Assembly: GCA_036867785.1 (NCBI GenBank)
Contig: CP145417.1
Span: forward strand, 1-64,000
Direction: 5' to 3'
Origin: Plasmodiophora brassicae
Lineage: Eukaryota > Endomyxa: Phytomyxea > Phytomyxea > Plasmodiophorida
DNA length: 64,000 nucleotides
How positions within the stretch are numbered: position 1 is the first letter of the stretch; each line of letters opens with the position of its first letter. A program made the position numbers and the translations under genes. Below, piece by piece: positions 22,231-32,320 of the stretch. Under the pieces are notes generated by a model. The model did not search any database, was not told where the DNA came from, and worked only from the letters and a program-made list of their open reading frames with translations.

Positions 22231-22959
22231 ATGCGCTACAGCTACGGTTGCCGTCTTCTGTCCATCACATGTCAGAGGCCATGGTCGCTTGTCAGACGCG
22301 AAACGACCGACCTGTTCTGGATATAATTCATCCAGGGATACTGAGCGCGTGGACACACCAGCAGCAGGTTGCATTGCCTTCCCCGGGGATGCGCTTTACA
22401 CGTGCCAATATAGTCGGCGGCGACGTCGGCGTGGACCTGTCGTCGGGGATACGCGACATGCGATAGCCCCAGGTGTGGAGCAGGTGGTCGGACCGCCTGG
22501 CACCGCCCGGCATCGACGGCTGCCGTCTCCTGTCCAGCACATGTCTCAGCCCATGGTTGCTTGTCATACGCGATACTACTTACCTGTTCTGAATACAATT
22601 CATCATCCAGAGGTACGGAGCCGCAGCAGGTTGCGTTGCCTTCGTTGGGGACGCCATGGCCCGTGACGATATGGTCGGCGGAGACGGCGGCGGGGACGCA
22701 AGCAGGTCAGGCAGGCACGACATGTCGTCGGCGACCCGCGATGTGCGACGGCGAAGAACACCCGTTGAACCGTGTACGGCGATGTCGTGGACGACGTTGA
22801 CGACAGGCAGCGTAGCCGGGTCGTCGGCGACGACGACGACGCAACTACGGAGTGGTGCGCCCTGCTGGACTTTCGCCGAGGCCAGCCTTCATTGGAAATC
22901 CATATACCGACATGGGACTAGATCAGTAGTTACGAACTCGACCAGGACCATGCCCTCGT

Positions 22960-23570
22960 TTAATGTCGAGTACCTTCTCTCCGAAGAACCGCGAAGAGAA
23001 ATTCGGCACTCTCCACCCTTTGCGGTCAGCGGGTCCCACACATCCGACTGTATTGTTCCTCGGTTACGTTCCCTTTACGTTTGTCGGGAACTCGTAAACG
23101 TTTGACCCCTGCATCTTGCTGAAATTGTTAAAATGTGTTAACGCTCCCGGTTACGACGAGGAGCAATTCGGCACTCTCTCCTCGTCGCGGACAGCGGGCC
23201 ACACACCTCCGAGTGTATTGTTCCTCGGTTACCTTCCCTTTAGGTTTGTCTTATTGTCGTAAACTTGTAAAGGGATGGCCTCTGCACCGTACTGAAATTC
23301 TTAAAGTGTGTTAACGCTCCCGGTTACGACGAAGGGCAATTCGGCACTGTCTCCCCGTTGCGGATAGCGGGTCTGAGACATCCGATCAAAAGTATTGTTC
23401 ATTGGCTACGTTCCCCTTCGGATGGTCTTATTGTCATCAGCTCGTAAATGGATGGCACCTGCACCTTACTGAAATACTGAAAATGTATTAACGCCCGCTT
23501 ACGACGGCACCCTCCGCCCGTTGCGGGCAGCGGGTCTCACACATGCGAATGTACTGTTCCTTGGTTACGC
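22960..23570 (+). repeat. Tandem repeat of about 170 bp, roughly four copies
   Basis: Phrases recur with 160-177-base spacing: TTCGGCACTCTC near 23,003, 23,168 and 23,340 (degenerate at 23,500), TGTTCCTCGGTTACGTTCCC near 23,054, 23,218, 23,396 and 23,557, and GTTAACGCTCCCGGTTACGACG. Units are clearly lower in GC than surrounding DNA and share no sequence with the 169-bp satellite. No reading frame is conserved between units. Confidence 0.75.
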
Positions 23571-23579
23571 TCTTCACGT

Positions 23580-23780
23580 GTGGGTGTACGCGCATGTCAA
23601 CATGTTCAGCGTGTATTGAACGGCCCCGATTATCGGGATATAGCGTCGAGGATGCTGCACGATCGTTGTCGAAAGTCAGGTGTCCGCGAGGCTTCCGGCA
23701 GCAACGGGCGCTGGGCACCGCTACCCTGCTGGGCAACCAGCAGAGTTGGCAGAGGCAGCCGACCAGGCAGATGGGGGGCC
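23580..23780 (+). repeat. Dispersed subtelomeric repeat, copy C (partial)
   Basis: Contains CATGTCAACATGTTCAGC, TGTATTGAACGGCCC, CAACGGGCGCTGGGCACCG and CTGCTGGGCAACCAGCAG in the same order as copies A, B and D. Confidence 0.5.
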
Positions 23781-24414
23781 GGCGACGCATTTGCACCAGT
23801 GCCCGTCATCGCAGGATGGTTCAGGGTAGACGACGAATTGCAGCCAGCGACTAGGGAGGGGCAGGCGACCGCCTCAGGTGTGGACCAGAATGACGATTTG
23901 GCAGAACCACGCCTGCTTGAAGGCTCCCATGATGGACAAGCGACGTCCCGCGACAGCTGGCGTGTCCTGTCCATCACATGTCAGAGGCCAAGGTCGCATC
24001 GCATCAGCCGACAAACCATACCTGTACTGGAGCCGCTCCCAGAGATACTGGGCGCGCTGACGGAAGATCACCACGTTCCGTTGTTCTTGTAGAGGATGCG
24101 TTGGCCCGATCGCGGCGACGTCGGCGCGGACGCAAGCACGGCAGGGAGCCGTAACAGGGCGTCGACAACATGGGACATCTTGGCAACGACACGCCCCTGG
24201 CCAGGAGATGCACAGGAGCCCGGCAGGCCCCCTTTGGTCGCGTCGCAGGTGATCCCGTTGGTCCGTGTCGGTGCTCGGCGGCGACTTCGACGCGGACGTA
24301 AGCACGGCAGGCAGGCACGTCTGGGACCCGCAGCCTGCTGAGGCGAGCGTAGACGCATATCGCAATGTAGTGGGCGGCATTGACGACCGGCAGTGTCGTA
24401 CTGGCGACGGCAGG

Positions 24415-24900
24415 TATGTCCTGTGCAGAACGTGTGAGGCCGTGATCCTTTGCATTAGACAACGGTCCGTACCGGAGCATGGCGCCGCCCAGACGTGTTG
24501 GGCGCGTTGGCATACGTCCAGTGGTGTGCATCGATGACGTCGCAGTCGATCGCAGGTACAGCGAGCAGGCGCCTCGGGACATCGAAGATTCGAGATACGC
24601 GAGGACGAACACAACGCAGGCAGGCAGGCACCAGGTCGTCGGCGACACGCGAGGTGCGAGTCCTGTGCAGAACGTGTGAGGACCTGGTCCTTTGCATTAG
24701 GCGACAATCCGTACCAGTGCATGGCGTTCGCCCAGAAGTGTTCGGCGCGTCTGCAGACATCCTGCAGGATGCATCGACGATGTCGCAACAGTCGCTGGTA
24801 CGGCGATCAGGCGCCTCGGGACTTCGAGGACTTGCGACATGCGATGCCGAACACAGCGCAGGCAGGCAGGCACCGCTCGACGCGCAGACAGGGAGGTCGG
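24415..24900 (+). repeat. Tandem pair of about 242-bp units
   Basis: Two adjacent units start at about 24,418 and 24,660. Both contain CCTGTGCAGAACGTGTGAGG, CCTTTGCATTAG, CAGGCGCCTCGGGAC and GCAGGCAGGCAGGCACC at matching offsets. Weaker relatives begin at about 22,255, 22,525 and 23,965. Confidence 0.65.
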
Positions 24901-25675
24901 CGACGACCCTGTCTGGTCAGCCAGCCACCGGCGCATGGTGAAGGGCAGGGGCGCGGCATGCCAAGTCGTAGCAATCGTCGGACGACGAGTGCGTCACCAG
25001 GCCTGCGCGACGTTGTACCCATCCCGCTTCGACGGCAGGCGACGGCAGACCTGTGACGTCGAGCGTGTCAGAAGGCCTGCGTGACTGTGCAGCAGGCGAT
25101 GACTTGTACCTATCGTCAAGGTGCAGTACGATCTCGCAGACGTGTCGGAAACGTCGCCTGGCGTCCAGCAGGCCGTATTGAGGTCGTAGCGGTCGCGTTG
25201 ACCCGTGCCTCTGTTCGGCGGCGGCGACGTCGGCGCGAGCGGACAGGGCAGGCCGGCGCATCTGGGTCTGGACCACTTGTGCCGTACGGTGCCGACCGGG
25301 CGGCAGTGTACGATATCGCAGTACGCGGCGTTGGCGGCAGCGTCGTCGGGTCGTCTGCCGTGCTGACGACGCCCACCACGGAGATGGCACCTGCTCGGCA
25401 CGGTCCCATAAATGGCAGTTCGCCGATGACGCTTGGAAAGCAGCCTCCGCAATCCGCAGACACGCGTGCGCCCCGGAATCGGGCATCCAGCCATGCGCCT
25501 ATTTTTGGTGCGGATTTCTTCTTGCTTCATGCGTTGTCACCTGTCAAACGGGTCATACGCGGCGCAGTGCGCACCATCACCTGCTCGAGGCGACCGGTCA
25601 TCGTCCGTCGGCCGTCGACCTGGCGTTGCACCTGCGACGTCTGGCGTTGCTACGCTCGTTTTCATTTATAAACCA

Positions 25676-28600
25676 TCAATAAACCACCAAACTTCGCAAC
25701 TGCCTGATCTCCGCAGGAATCGACTGCAGCTTATTGTAGAACAAGACCCTATCAGTATCGGTTCAGTGACAACAAACGGTGTCATACAATGTGGACAGTA
25801 CTCACAGCTTCTTCAACGATTTCAACTGCCCGATCGCAGCAGGAATCGACTGCAGCTGATTATGACCCAAGTCCCTAGCAGTGTTGGTTCAGTGACGACA
25901 ACGGTACCACACAATGTGGGCAATGCTCACAGAAACTGCAACGACCTCAACTGCCCGATCTCCGGAGGAATCGACTGAAGGTGATTATGACCCAAATCCC
26001 TATCGTATCGGTTCAGTGACCACAAACAGTATCCCACAACATGGGCAACTCACAGCTTCTTCAACGACTTCAACTGCCCGATCTCAGCAGGAATCGACTG
26101 CAGATTAATATTACGCATGAACCTACCAGCATCGGTTCAGTGACCAAACACGGTACCACACAATGTGGGCAACAATCACAGCTCCTGCAACGACGTCAAC
26201 TGCCCAATCTCCGCAAAAATCGACTGCAGCTGATTCTCACCCAGGTCCCTATCGGTATTCGTTCAGCGACCACAAACAGTATTACACAATGTGGGCAATA
26301 CTCACAGCTTCTTCAACGACGTTAACTGAAACATCTCCACAGGAACGTAGTACAGAGTGTTGTTATACACGCTCCTATCAGCATCGGTTCAGTGAACAGA
26401 AACGGTATCACACAATATGGGCAATACTCACAGCTCTTGCAACGACGTCAATTGCCCGATCTCCGTAGGAATCGATTGCAGCATATTGTGAAACAAGTCC
26501 CTATCGGTACCGGTTCAGTGACCACAAACGGTACCACACAATGTTGGCAATATTCACAGCTTTTTCAATGACGTCAACTGCCCAATTTCCGCAGGAATCG
26601 ACTGCAGCTTATTGTCAAACAAGCTCCTATCAGTATCGTTTCAGTGGCCAGAAACGGTATCACACAACGTGGGCAATACACACAGCTCCAGCAACGACGT
26701 CAACCGCCCGATCTCCGCCGGAATTGACTGCAGCTCATTGTGGAACAAGATCCTATCAGCATCCGTTCAGTGCCCAAAAACGGTATCACACAATGTGGGC
26801 AATACTCACAGCTCCTGCAAAGACGTCAACTGCCCGATCTCCGCAGGGATTGACTGCAGCTCATTGTCAAACAAGCTCCTATCAGTAACGGTTCAGTGAT
26901 CACAGACGGTATCATACACAGCACTTACAGCTTCTTCAGCAACGTCAACTGCCCGATCTCCGCCGGAATTGACTGCAGCTCATTGTGGTACAAGACCCTA
27001 TCAGCATCCGTTCAGTGACCAAAAACGGTACAACACAATGCAATACTCACAGCTCCTGCAACGACGCCAACTGCCCGATCTCCGCAGGAATCCACTGCAG
27101 CATATTGTCATACAAGCTCCTATCAGTGTCGTTTCAGTGACCACAAACGGTATCACACAATGCGAGCAATACTCACAGCTTCTTCAACGCAGTCAACCGC
27201 CTGATCTCCGCAGGAATCGACTGCAGCTGATTCTCACCCACAACCCTATCAGTATCGGTTCAGTGACCAAAAACGGAACCACACAATGTGGGCAATACAT
27301 ACAGCTCCTGCAACGACGTCAACTGCCCAATCTCCGCAGGCATTGACTGCAGCTCATTGAGAGACAAGACCCTACCAGCATCGTTTAGTGACCAGAAACC
27401 GTACCACACAATGTCGGCAATACTCACAGCTCCTGCAACGACGTCAACTGCCCGATCTCCGCAGAAATCGATTGCAGCATATTGTCAAACAAGTTCCTAT
27501 CAGTATCGGTTCAGTGATCACCAACGGTATCAAACAATGAGGGCAATCCTCACAGCTTCTTCAATGACGTCAACTTCCCGATCTCCGCAGGAATCGACTG
27601 CAGGTTATTGTGATACAATACGCTACCAGCATCGGTTGAGAGACCAGAAACGGTACCACATAATGTGGGTAATACTCACAGCTCCTGCAACGACGTCAAC
27701 TGCCCGATCTCCGCAGGAATCGTCTGCAGCTCATTGTTGGACAAGATTCTATCGACAGCGGTTCAGTGACCAGAAAGTGCGTCACACAATATGGCCAATA
27801 CATACAGCTCTTTCAACGACGTCAACTGCCCGATCTCGTCAGGGATCGACTGCAGCTTATTGTCATACAAGCTCCTATCAGTGTCGTTTCAGTGACCACG
27901 AACGGTATCACACAGCGCGGCCACTATTCACAGCGTCTTCAACAACGTCAACTGCCCGATCTCGGCAGGGACCGACTGCAGCTTATTCTTAAACAAGTTC
28001 CTATCAGCATCGGTTCACTGAGCAGAAACGGTATCACATAATGCGGCCAATACTCACAGCGTCTTCAACGACGTCAACTGCCCGATCTCCGCAGGAATCG
28101 TCTGCAGCTCATTGTTGGACAAGATTCTATCGACAGCGGTTCAGTGACCAGAAATTGCGTCACACAATATGGCCAATACACACAGCTCTTTCAACGACGT
28201 CAACTGCCCGATCTCGTCAGGGATCGACTGCAGCTCATTGTTGGACAAGATTCTATCGACAGCGGTTCAGTGACCAGAAATTGCGTCACACAATATGGCC
28301 AATACTCACAGCTCCTGCAACGACGTCAACTGCCCGATCTCCGCAGGAATCGTCTGCAGCTCATTGTTGGACAAGATTCTATCGACAGCGGTTCAGTGAC
28401 CAGAAATTGCGTCACACAATATGGCCAATACACACAGCTCTTTCAACGACGTCAACTGCCCGATCTCGTCAGGGATCGACTGCAGCTTATTGTTATCCAA
28501 GTACCTATCAGCATCGGTTCAATGACAACAAACGGTATGAGATAATGTGGCCACTACACACAGCTCTATCAGCGACGTCAACTGCCCGATCTCGGCAGGG

Positions 28601-28943
28601 ATCGACTGCAGCTTATTGTTATCCAAGTACCTATCAGCATCGGTTCAATGACAACAAACGGTATGACATAATGTGGCCACTACACACAGCTCTATCAGCG
28701 ACGTCAACTGCCCGATCTCGGCAGGGATCGACTGCAGCTTATTGTTATCCAAGTACCTATCAGCATCGGTTCACTGACCAGAAACGGTATCACATAATGC
28801 GGCCAATACTGACAGCGTCTTCAACGACGTTAACTGCCCGATCTCGGCAGGGATCGACTGCAGCTCCTTGTAAGACAACGACCTATCAGCATCGGTTCAC
28901 TGACCAGAAACGGTATTACACAATGTGCCCAATACAGACGTAC
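25676..28943 (-). repeat. LRR exon-intron cassette array, 26 x 126 bp
   Basis: The exon core (GATCT or a near variant on the plus strand) occurs at 25,706, 25,832, 25,957, 26,080, 26,206 and so on to 28,840. Twenty of 25 spacings are exactly 126; the others are 125, 123, 119, 122 and 125. Introns are conserved along with exons, so whole cassettes were duplicated. The inner block 27.7-28.9 kb is the most homogeneous (units at 28,084, 28,210, 28,336 and 28,462 alternate two types), pointing to recent expansion there. Confidence 0.95.
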
Positions 28944-29581
28944 AGGACAGTCACTAGGGATGTGTCGGCCCCACATTTCACGAGGAATGGCATAATGTCT
29001 AGCCATTCCGGAGTCCTGGTAGTGCAAAGTATGTCGTTGACGACAGCGTGACAACGCGGATGACTGGCACCCGTACGAAGACGTCCTTGAACGAACATCC
29101 GGCACAAGACGTTCATACCATACATGGTTGCGAGACGTCCGAAACTGCCATTGTCGGCGAGGAACTTATCAGCAGCGATCACAGCAAATTTCGAAAGGGC
29201 AATGCGAGGTACGGCATGAATCCGTACCACCATCTCGTTGAGTGCATCCTTGTTCCACTGCTTGCTGGCAAGGCGCGTCTTGCGAATATCATCATCGGTT
29301 CCGTACTCTAATAATATGATGCGAATGATATCATCCGGTAGGCTGTTCGGTTGCACGACACCGCTGTACGTGGTGCCCGAAACCCTGTGCGTCCGGTCTT
29401 TCCCCGCACGGTGATCGTTCCGTTCGTCATTTACATGGGGCATAGGTGGTTGCGACAGGGTATCGACTTGTTGAGTACAAAACATCCCGGCATGTCTGTG
29501 GGTGGGGGGATGGCCTGATGCTCCGATGACGATGAGGATAGCGCCGCCCGCCACGGCCGCAATCACTTCGAAACACTTCAT
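25676..29581 (-). CDS. LRR protein with one repeat per exon (26 LRR exons), gene 1
   Basis: Predicted protein of about 810 residues. Exon 1 (29,581-28,944) starts MKCFEVIAAVAGG with a hydrophobic leader, then a low-complexity His/Pro/Thr segment, an F-box-like stretch (LPDDIIRIILLE..RLASKQWN) and a helical region. It ends in phase 2 at a GTACGT donor. Then come 26 units of about 126 bases. Each is a 69-base exon encoding one 23-residue LRR of the form LxLxxNxLQSIPAEIGQLTSL, closed by a roughly 57-base intron (GTGAGT..ATAG, phase 2). The last exon ends LVVY with TGA at 25,678-25,676. All of the roughly dozen units I translated are open with usable splice sites, even divergent ones. Variation concentrates at the exposed positions around LxLxxN. 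A role in ligand or pathogen recognition or substrate binding is inference. The leader and F-box point to different compartments. Confidence 0.8.
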
Positions 29582-29830
29582 CCCGTCCGCGATCCGTTGT
29601 AATGAGGTGCGCGAAGCTGACCGCTCCCGGAGTCCGTACTATTTCTGTCCTGATCGAGCGGTTGCAGGTACGTACCGTCGAATTAGAAAATTAGATCAAG
29701 CGTAGCCTTTCGCCTGGACGAGACGTCGCCGCTGATTAATCGTTAGACGGGCAACTGTGGGATCAATCGGAACGAATAGTCTGCCTTCTGTCCAGCTGAT
29801 GTAGGTTTCCGGCGATTGAAGTCTTGGGAG
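29582..29830 (-). promoter_or_regulatory. Conserved upstream block of LRR gene 1
   Basis: About 200 bases immediately upstream of the start codon are strongly similar to 36,156-36,370 upstream of LRR gene 2. Shared runs include CGATCGAGCGGTTGCAGGTA, GTCGAATTAGAAAATTAGAT, GCTGATTAATCGTTAGA and GATTGAAGTCT. Similarity stops near 29,825. It probably holds the promoter and 5' UTR, duplicated with the gene. Confidence 0.5.
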
Positions 29831-29937
29831 ACGCGCCGGTCGCTGTTACACCCGTCACAGGCGACAGTGGACAGGGCGCTGCAATTTGCGTTTCGCGTGA
29901 CGCTCAACGGGCTCGTGGTCGTCGGTCCGCCGACGCG

Positions 29938-30171
29938 ATGATCGACGATGATAACGACCGGGCCTGGTCGCCGATCTTGTTGCAGCGGCCCCGGCGGGGC
30001 GCTTACTGGAACGGCGCCCGGCGCCGGCACGTGGTCGCGATCCTTGCCGGCATGACGCTGGTCACGCTGCTGCTCCTCGCCCGACCCAGCCGGGTCGTAG
30101 CGCCCGCCGGCAACGATGAGGCCGAAATGGTGCAGGCGTACGACAGTGAGGGCGGCCAGTCGTTCACCTGA
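29938..30171 (+). CDS. Small predicted membrane protein
   Basis: 77 codons from ATG at 29,938 (the frame is open from 29,824). The protein has a charged N-terminus (MIDDDNDRAW), a basic segment (RRPRRGAYWNGARRRH), one hydrophobic span (VVAILAGMTLVTLLLLA) and a short acidic tail. The positive-inside pattern suggests a type II single-pass protein. It lies head to head with LRR gene 1 and just upstream of the decayed LINE, so it may be a real short gene, the N-terminus of a gene interrupted by the LINE, or chance. I recognise no family. Confidence 0.3.
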   Translation: MIDDDNDRAWSPILLQRPRRGAYWNGARRRHVVAILAGMTLVTLLLLARPSRVVAPAGNDEAEMVQAYDSEGGQSFT

Positions 30172-30649
30172 CTGGCAGAGCGTTGCAGGCGGATCAGCGG
30201 CCGCCCAGGTTCGTCACGCTGCCCGAGCTGAAATCGTTGCCGTACTGCACGTGCCATGCACGCCTCCTGTCAGTGGTACAGACAGGAATCTGGATCAGGT
30301 GGCCTGGACCCGCTAAATGAGACGATATGGCCCAAGTTCGCGGTGCCGCCGTCGCAGCCGTCGTCGGACTGCAGGTCGTCATCGGCCAGCGCCCCCGACG
30401 TCCAGCCCGAAGGCGCGGAGCCGTCGCACCGCCGCGAGTCGTCACCCAACGGGGCCGCCGGCGACCAGTCGGTCGCGTCCCGTCGGTCACGGCGCCGCAA
30501 CTCTCTCGAGGGTCTCGGCCCCATGCTCTCCACCGAAACCAGCGCCAGCCGCCCCGGCACGCGCTCGCGCTCTGCCCTCGGGCAGCCTGTCGGTCCGCAG
30601 CAGCGGCCGACAGGGGCGCAGTCGACCCGTTCACGTTCCGTGCTGCGAT

Positions 30650-32320
30650 GCTGATCGCGACATGGGACGTTGACGGCCTGACACCCGACAGGGCGCGAGT
30701 CGCCGCCAGCCTCTTCGAGGCGCACGGCCTGCTGGCCGCCGTCCTCGTCGCGACCTGGCAGACGGACGAGACCTCGTTCCAGCGCGAGTTTCCTGACTTT
30801 GCCTTCTACTACTGCTGCGAGCCGGGGCGGCGCGCCTGTGGCCGCCGCGGCAACGGCGGCCTGTGCCTCATGGTGCGGGCCGCCTGCCGTGTCGAGCTCG
30901 TCGCGCGACACCCGCCACCGATCCACGTACTGGGTCGTCTGGCGGGTGGATCAGCTGTTCGTCGCCGGCGTGTACACGTCTCCCCACTGCGCGCAGTCGT
31001 TCCCGCTGCCGCTGTACGAGCGTGTGCTGTCCGGCCTGTCGCAGGCGCTCGCCGAGGTCGTCCGCGAGGACGACGTCGCCATCGTCACGGGCGACTTCAA
31101 CGCCCGTCTCGGGTGCCTGACTGGCGACCACCAGTCGGATGCTCGGGGCGAGGCCGTCCACGACTTTGCCGGCGCGAACGTCCTGCAACTGCTTAACGCT
31201 GATCTGCGCTTCGAGCCGTCGAACCTACCTGGACGGGCGGGGTGGGCGGTCCATCGTGGACTTCTCGCTCATCTCCGCTGGCGTCGACGCTGCACTGACG
31301 ATCACGGACCCGCCTCACCCGACCGGCCACCGCCTACTGTTGACGCGACTGAATCTGGCCCCACCGGATCTGTCCGACCCCAAGCGCTGGTCATGGCCCC
31401 GCCGGCTGTTTGCCGACGAGGAGGCGGGTCCCCTGCTGGCCGGGCTTCTGCACCCGTGCTACAACCACCTGCTGGGCATGTGGCGGCAGGCAGCCGCCGA
31501 CGCCGACGACCTGGTCGACGGCGATCGCGAGGCCATGCAGGGCGCCATCGACGTGTTGTATGACTACTCGATGGACGTGATCCGGCCGGACGACGGTCGA
31601 GCGGCGGGCGTGCTGGCGGCGCGACCAGTGACGGCGGGGCCGCTCGCGGGTCATGCCGGTCGACTGGCGCGCCATGCAGACGGCCGATCTGGGCTACTTC
31701 CTTTCCAAGCTGCATCGACTGTTCGCCCAGTCGGCCGAGCTGCGGCCATCACAGCGCCCGTCGCTCGAACAGTTCGCCGACAAGTACCGTGACGTGTTCG
31801 ACCGCGCTGCCGATGCTCCCGATCGTGTCGAGTACCGCCGGCCGTGTCGTCTGGACCCGGAAGAGGCCGGCGCGTTCAGCCCCGCGTCCGTCGCAAGCGC
31901 GATCGAGCGGCAGAAATGGGTGAAGGGCGTTGGTCCCGACAACATGCCGCTCGACGTGTTTAAAGGCGACACGGCGGCCGCCTCGCAATGGATCTCGGCC
32001 ATGGTCCTCGTGTTTTACGCGCTTCAGCTCGTGCCGACCGCGTGGAAGACGGCGTTCATGAAGCCGTCGCTGAAGAAGGACTGCGACCCGATGGACCCGG
32101 GCAGCTGTCGGGGCATTGCGCTCCAGTCGGGAACCGCAGCATCGTCCGCGGCAACGTCCTGATGCTGCGCGCCGCCGGCATCCCACCGGCGGCCGTGCGC
32201 CAATCGAAGCTGCGGACGACTCGTCTCTTCAAGATCGAAGGGTTCGCGTCGTCCGTTCCGACGAACGCGCTGCTGCCGACTACAGGAACGCGTTCGACTA
32301 TGTCACCCTTCAATTACAAG
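30650..32320 (+). pseudogene. Decayed LINE: AP endonuclease plus RT with internal deletion
   Basis: Endonuclease sequence starts at MLIATWDVDGL (30,650), shifts frame near 30,890, and continues with GVYTSPH and VTGDFNARLG. It shifts again near 31,230 (GGRSIVDFSLIS, a degenerate PTGHRLLL histidine box) and near 31,640. The RT begins with KGVGPDNMPLD, TAWKTAFMKPSLKKD and GSCRGIALQS, then breaks near 32,140. It resumes with GNVLMLRAAGIPPAAVRQSKLR, which aligns to GSILMMRYAGIVPMAIRQAQLR far downstream in the 10.9 kb LINE. The deletion therefore removed motifs A to D including the catalytic Asp residues. At least three frameshifts and the deletion mark a dead copy of the same or a sister family. 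Confidence 0.82.

Larger units (their letters stand above)
21632..25675. other. Subtelomeric repeat block without genes
   Basis: Four kilobases with no supported gene. It is built of degenerate repeats listed separately: dispersed-family copies near 21.7-22.2 and 23.6-23.8 kb, a roughly 170-bp AT-richer tandem set at 22.96-23.57 kb, and repeats of about 240 bases at 22.2-25.4 kb that share phrases such as CATCACATGTCAGAGGCCA, GTGCAGAACGTGTGAGG and GGCAGGCAGGCACC. The last 400 bases resemble the 3' flank of copy 1. Confidence 0.55.

Noticed and set aside
25700-28900. Regularly spaced repeats resembling a CRISPR array
   Set aside because: Both the repeat (exon) and the spacer (intron) are conserved, the unit encodes an LRR, and the genome is eukaryotic.
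25700-29051. Plus-strand frames up to 336 codons over the LRR arrays
   Set aside because: They are mirror images of the minus-strand cassettes; the minus strand yields LRRs with splice sites, the plus strand only Thr/Ser/Arg-rich noise.
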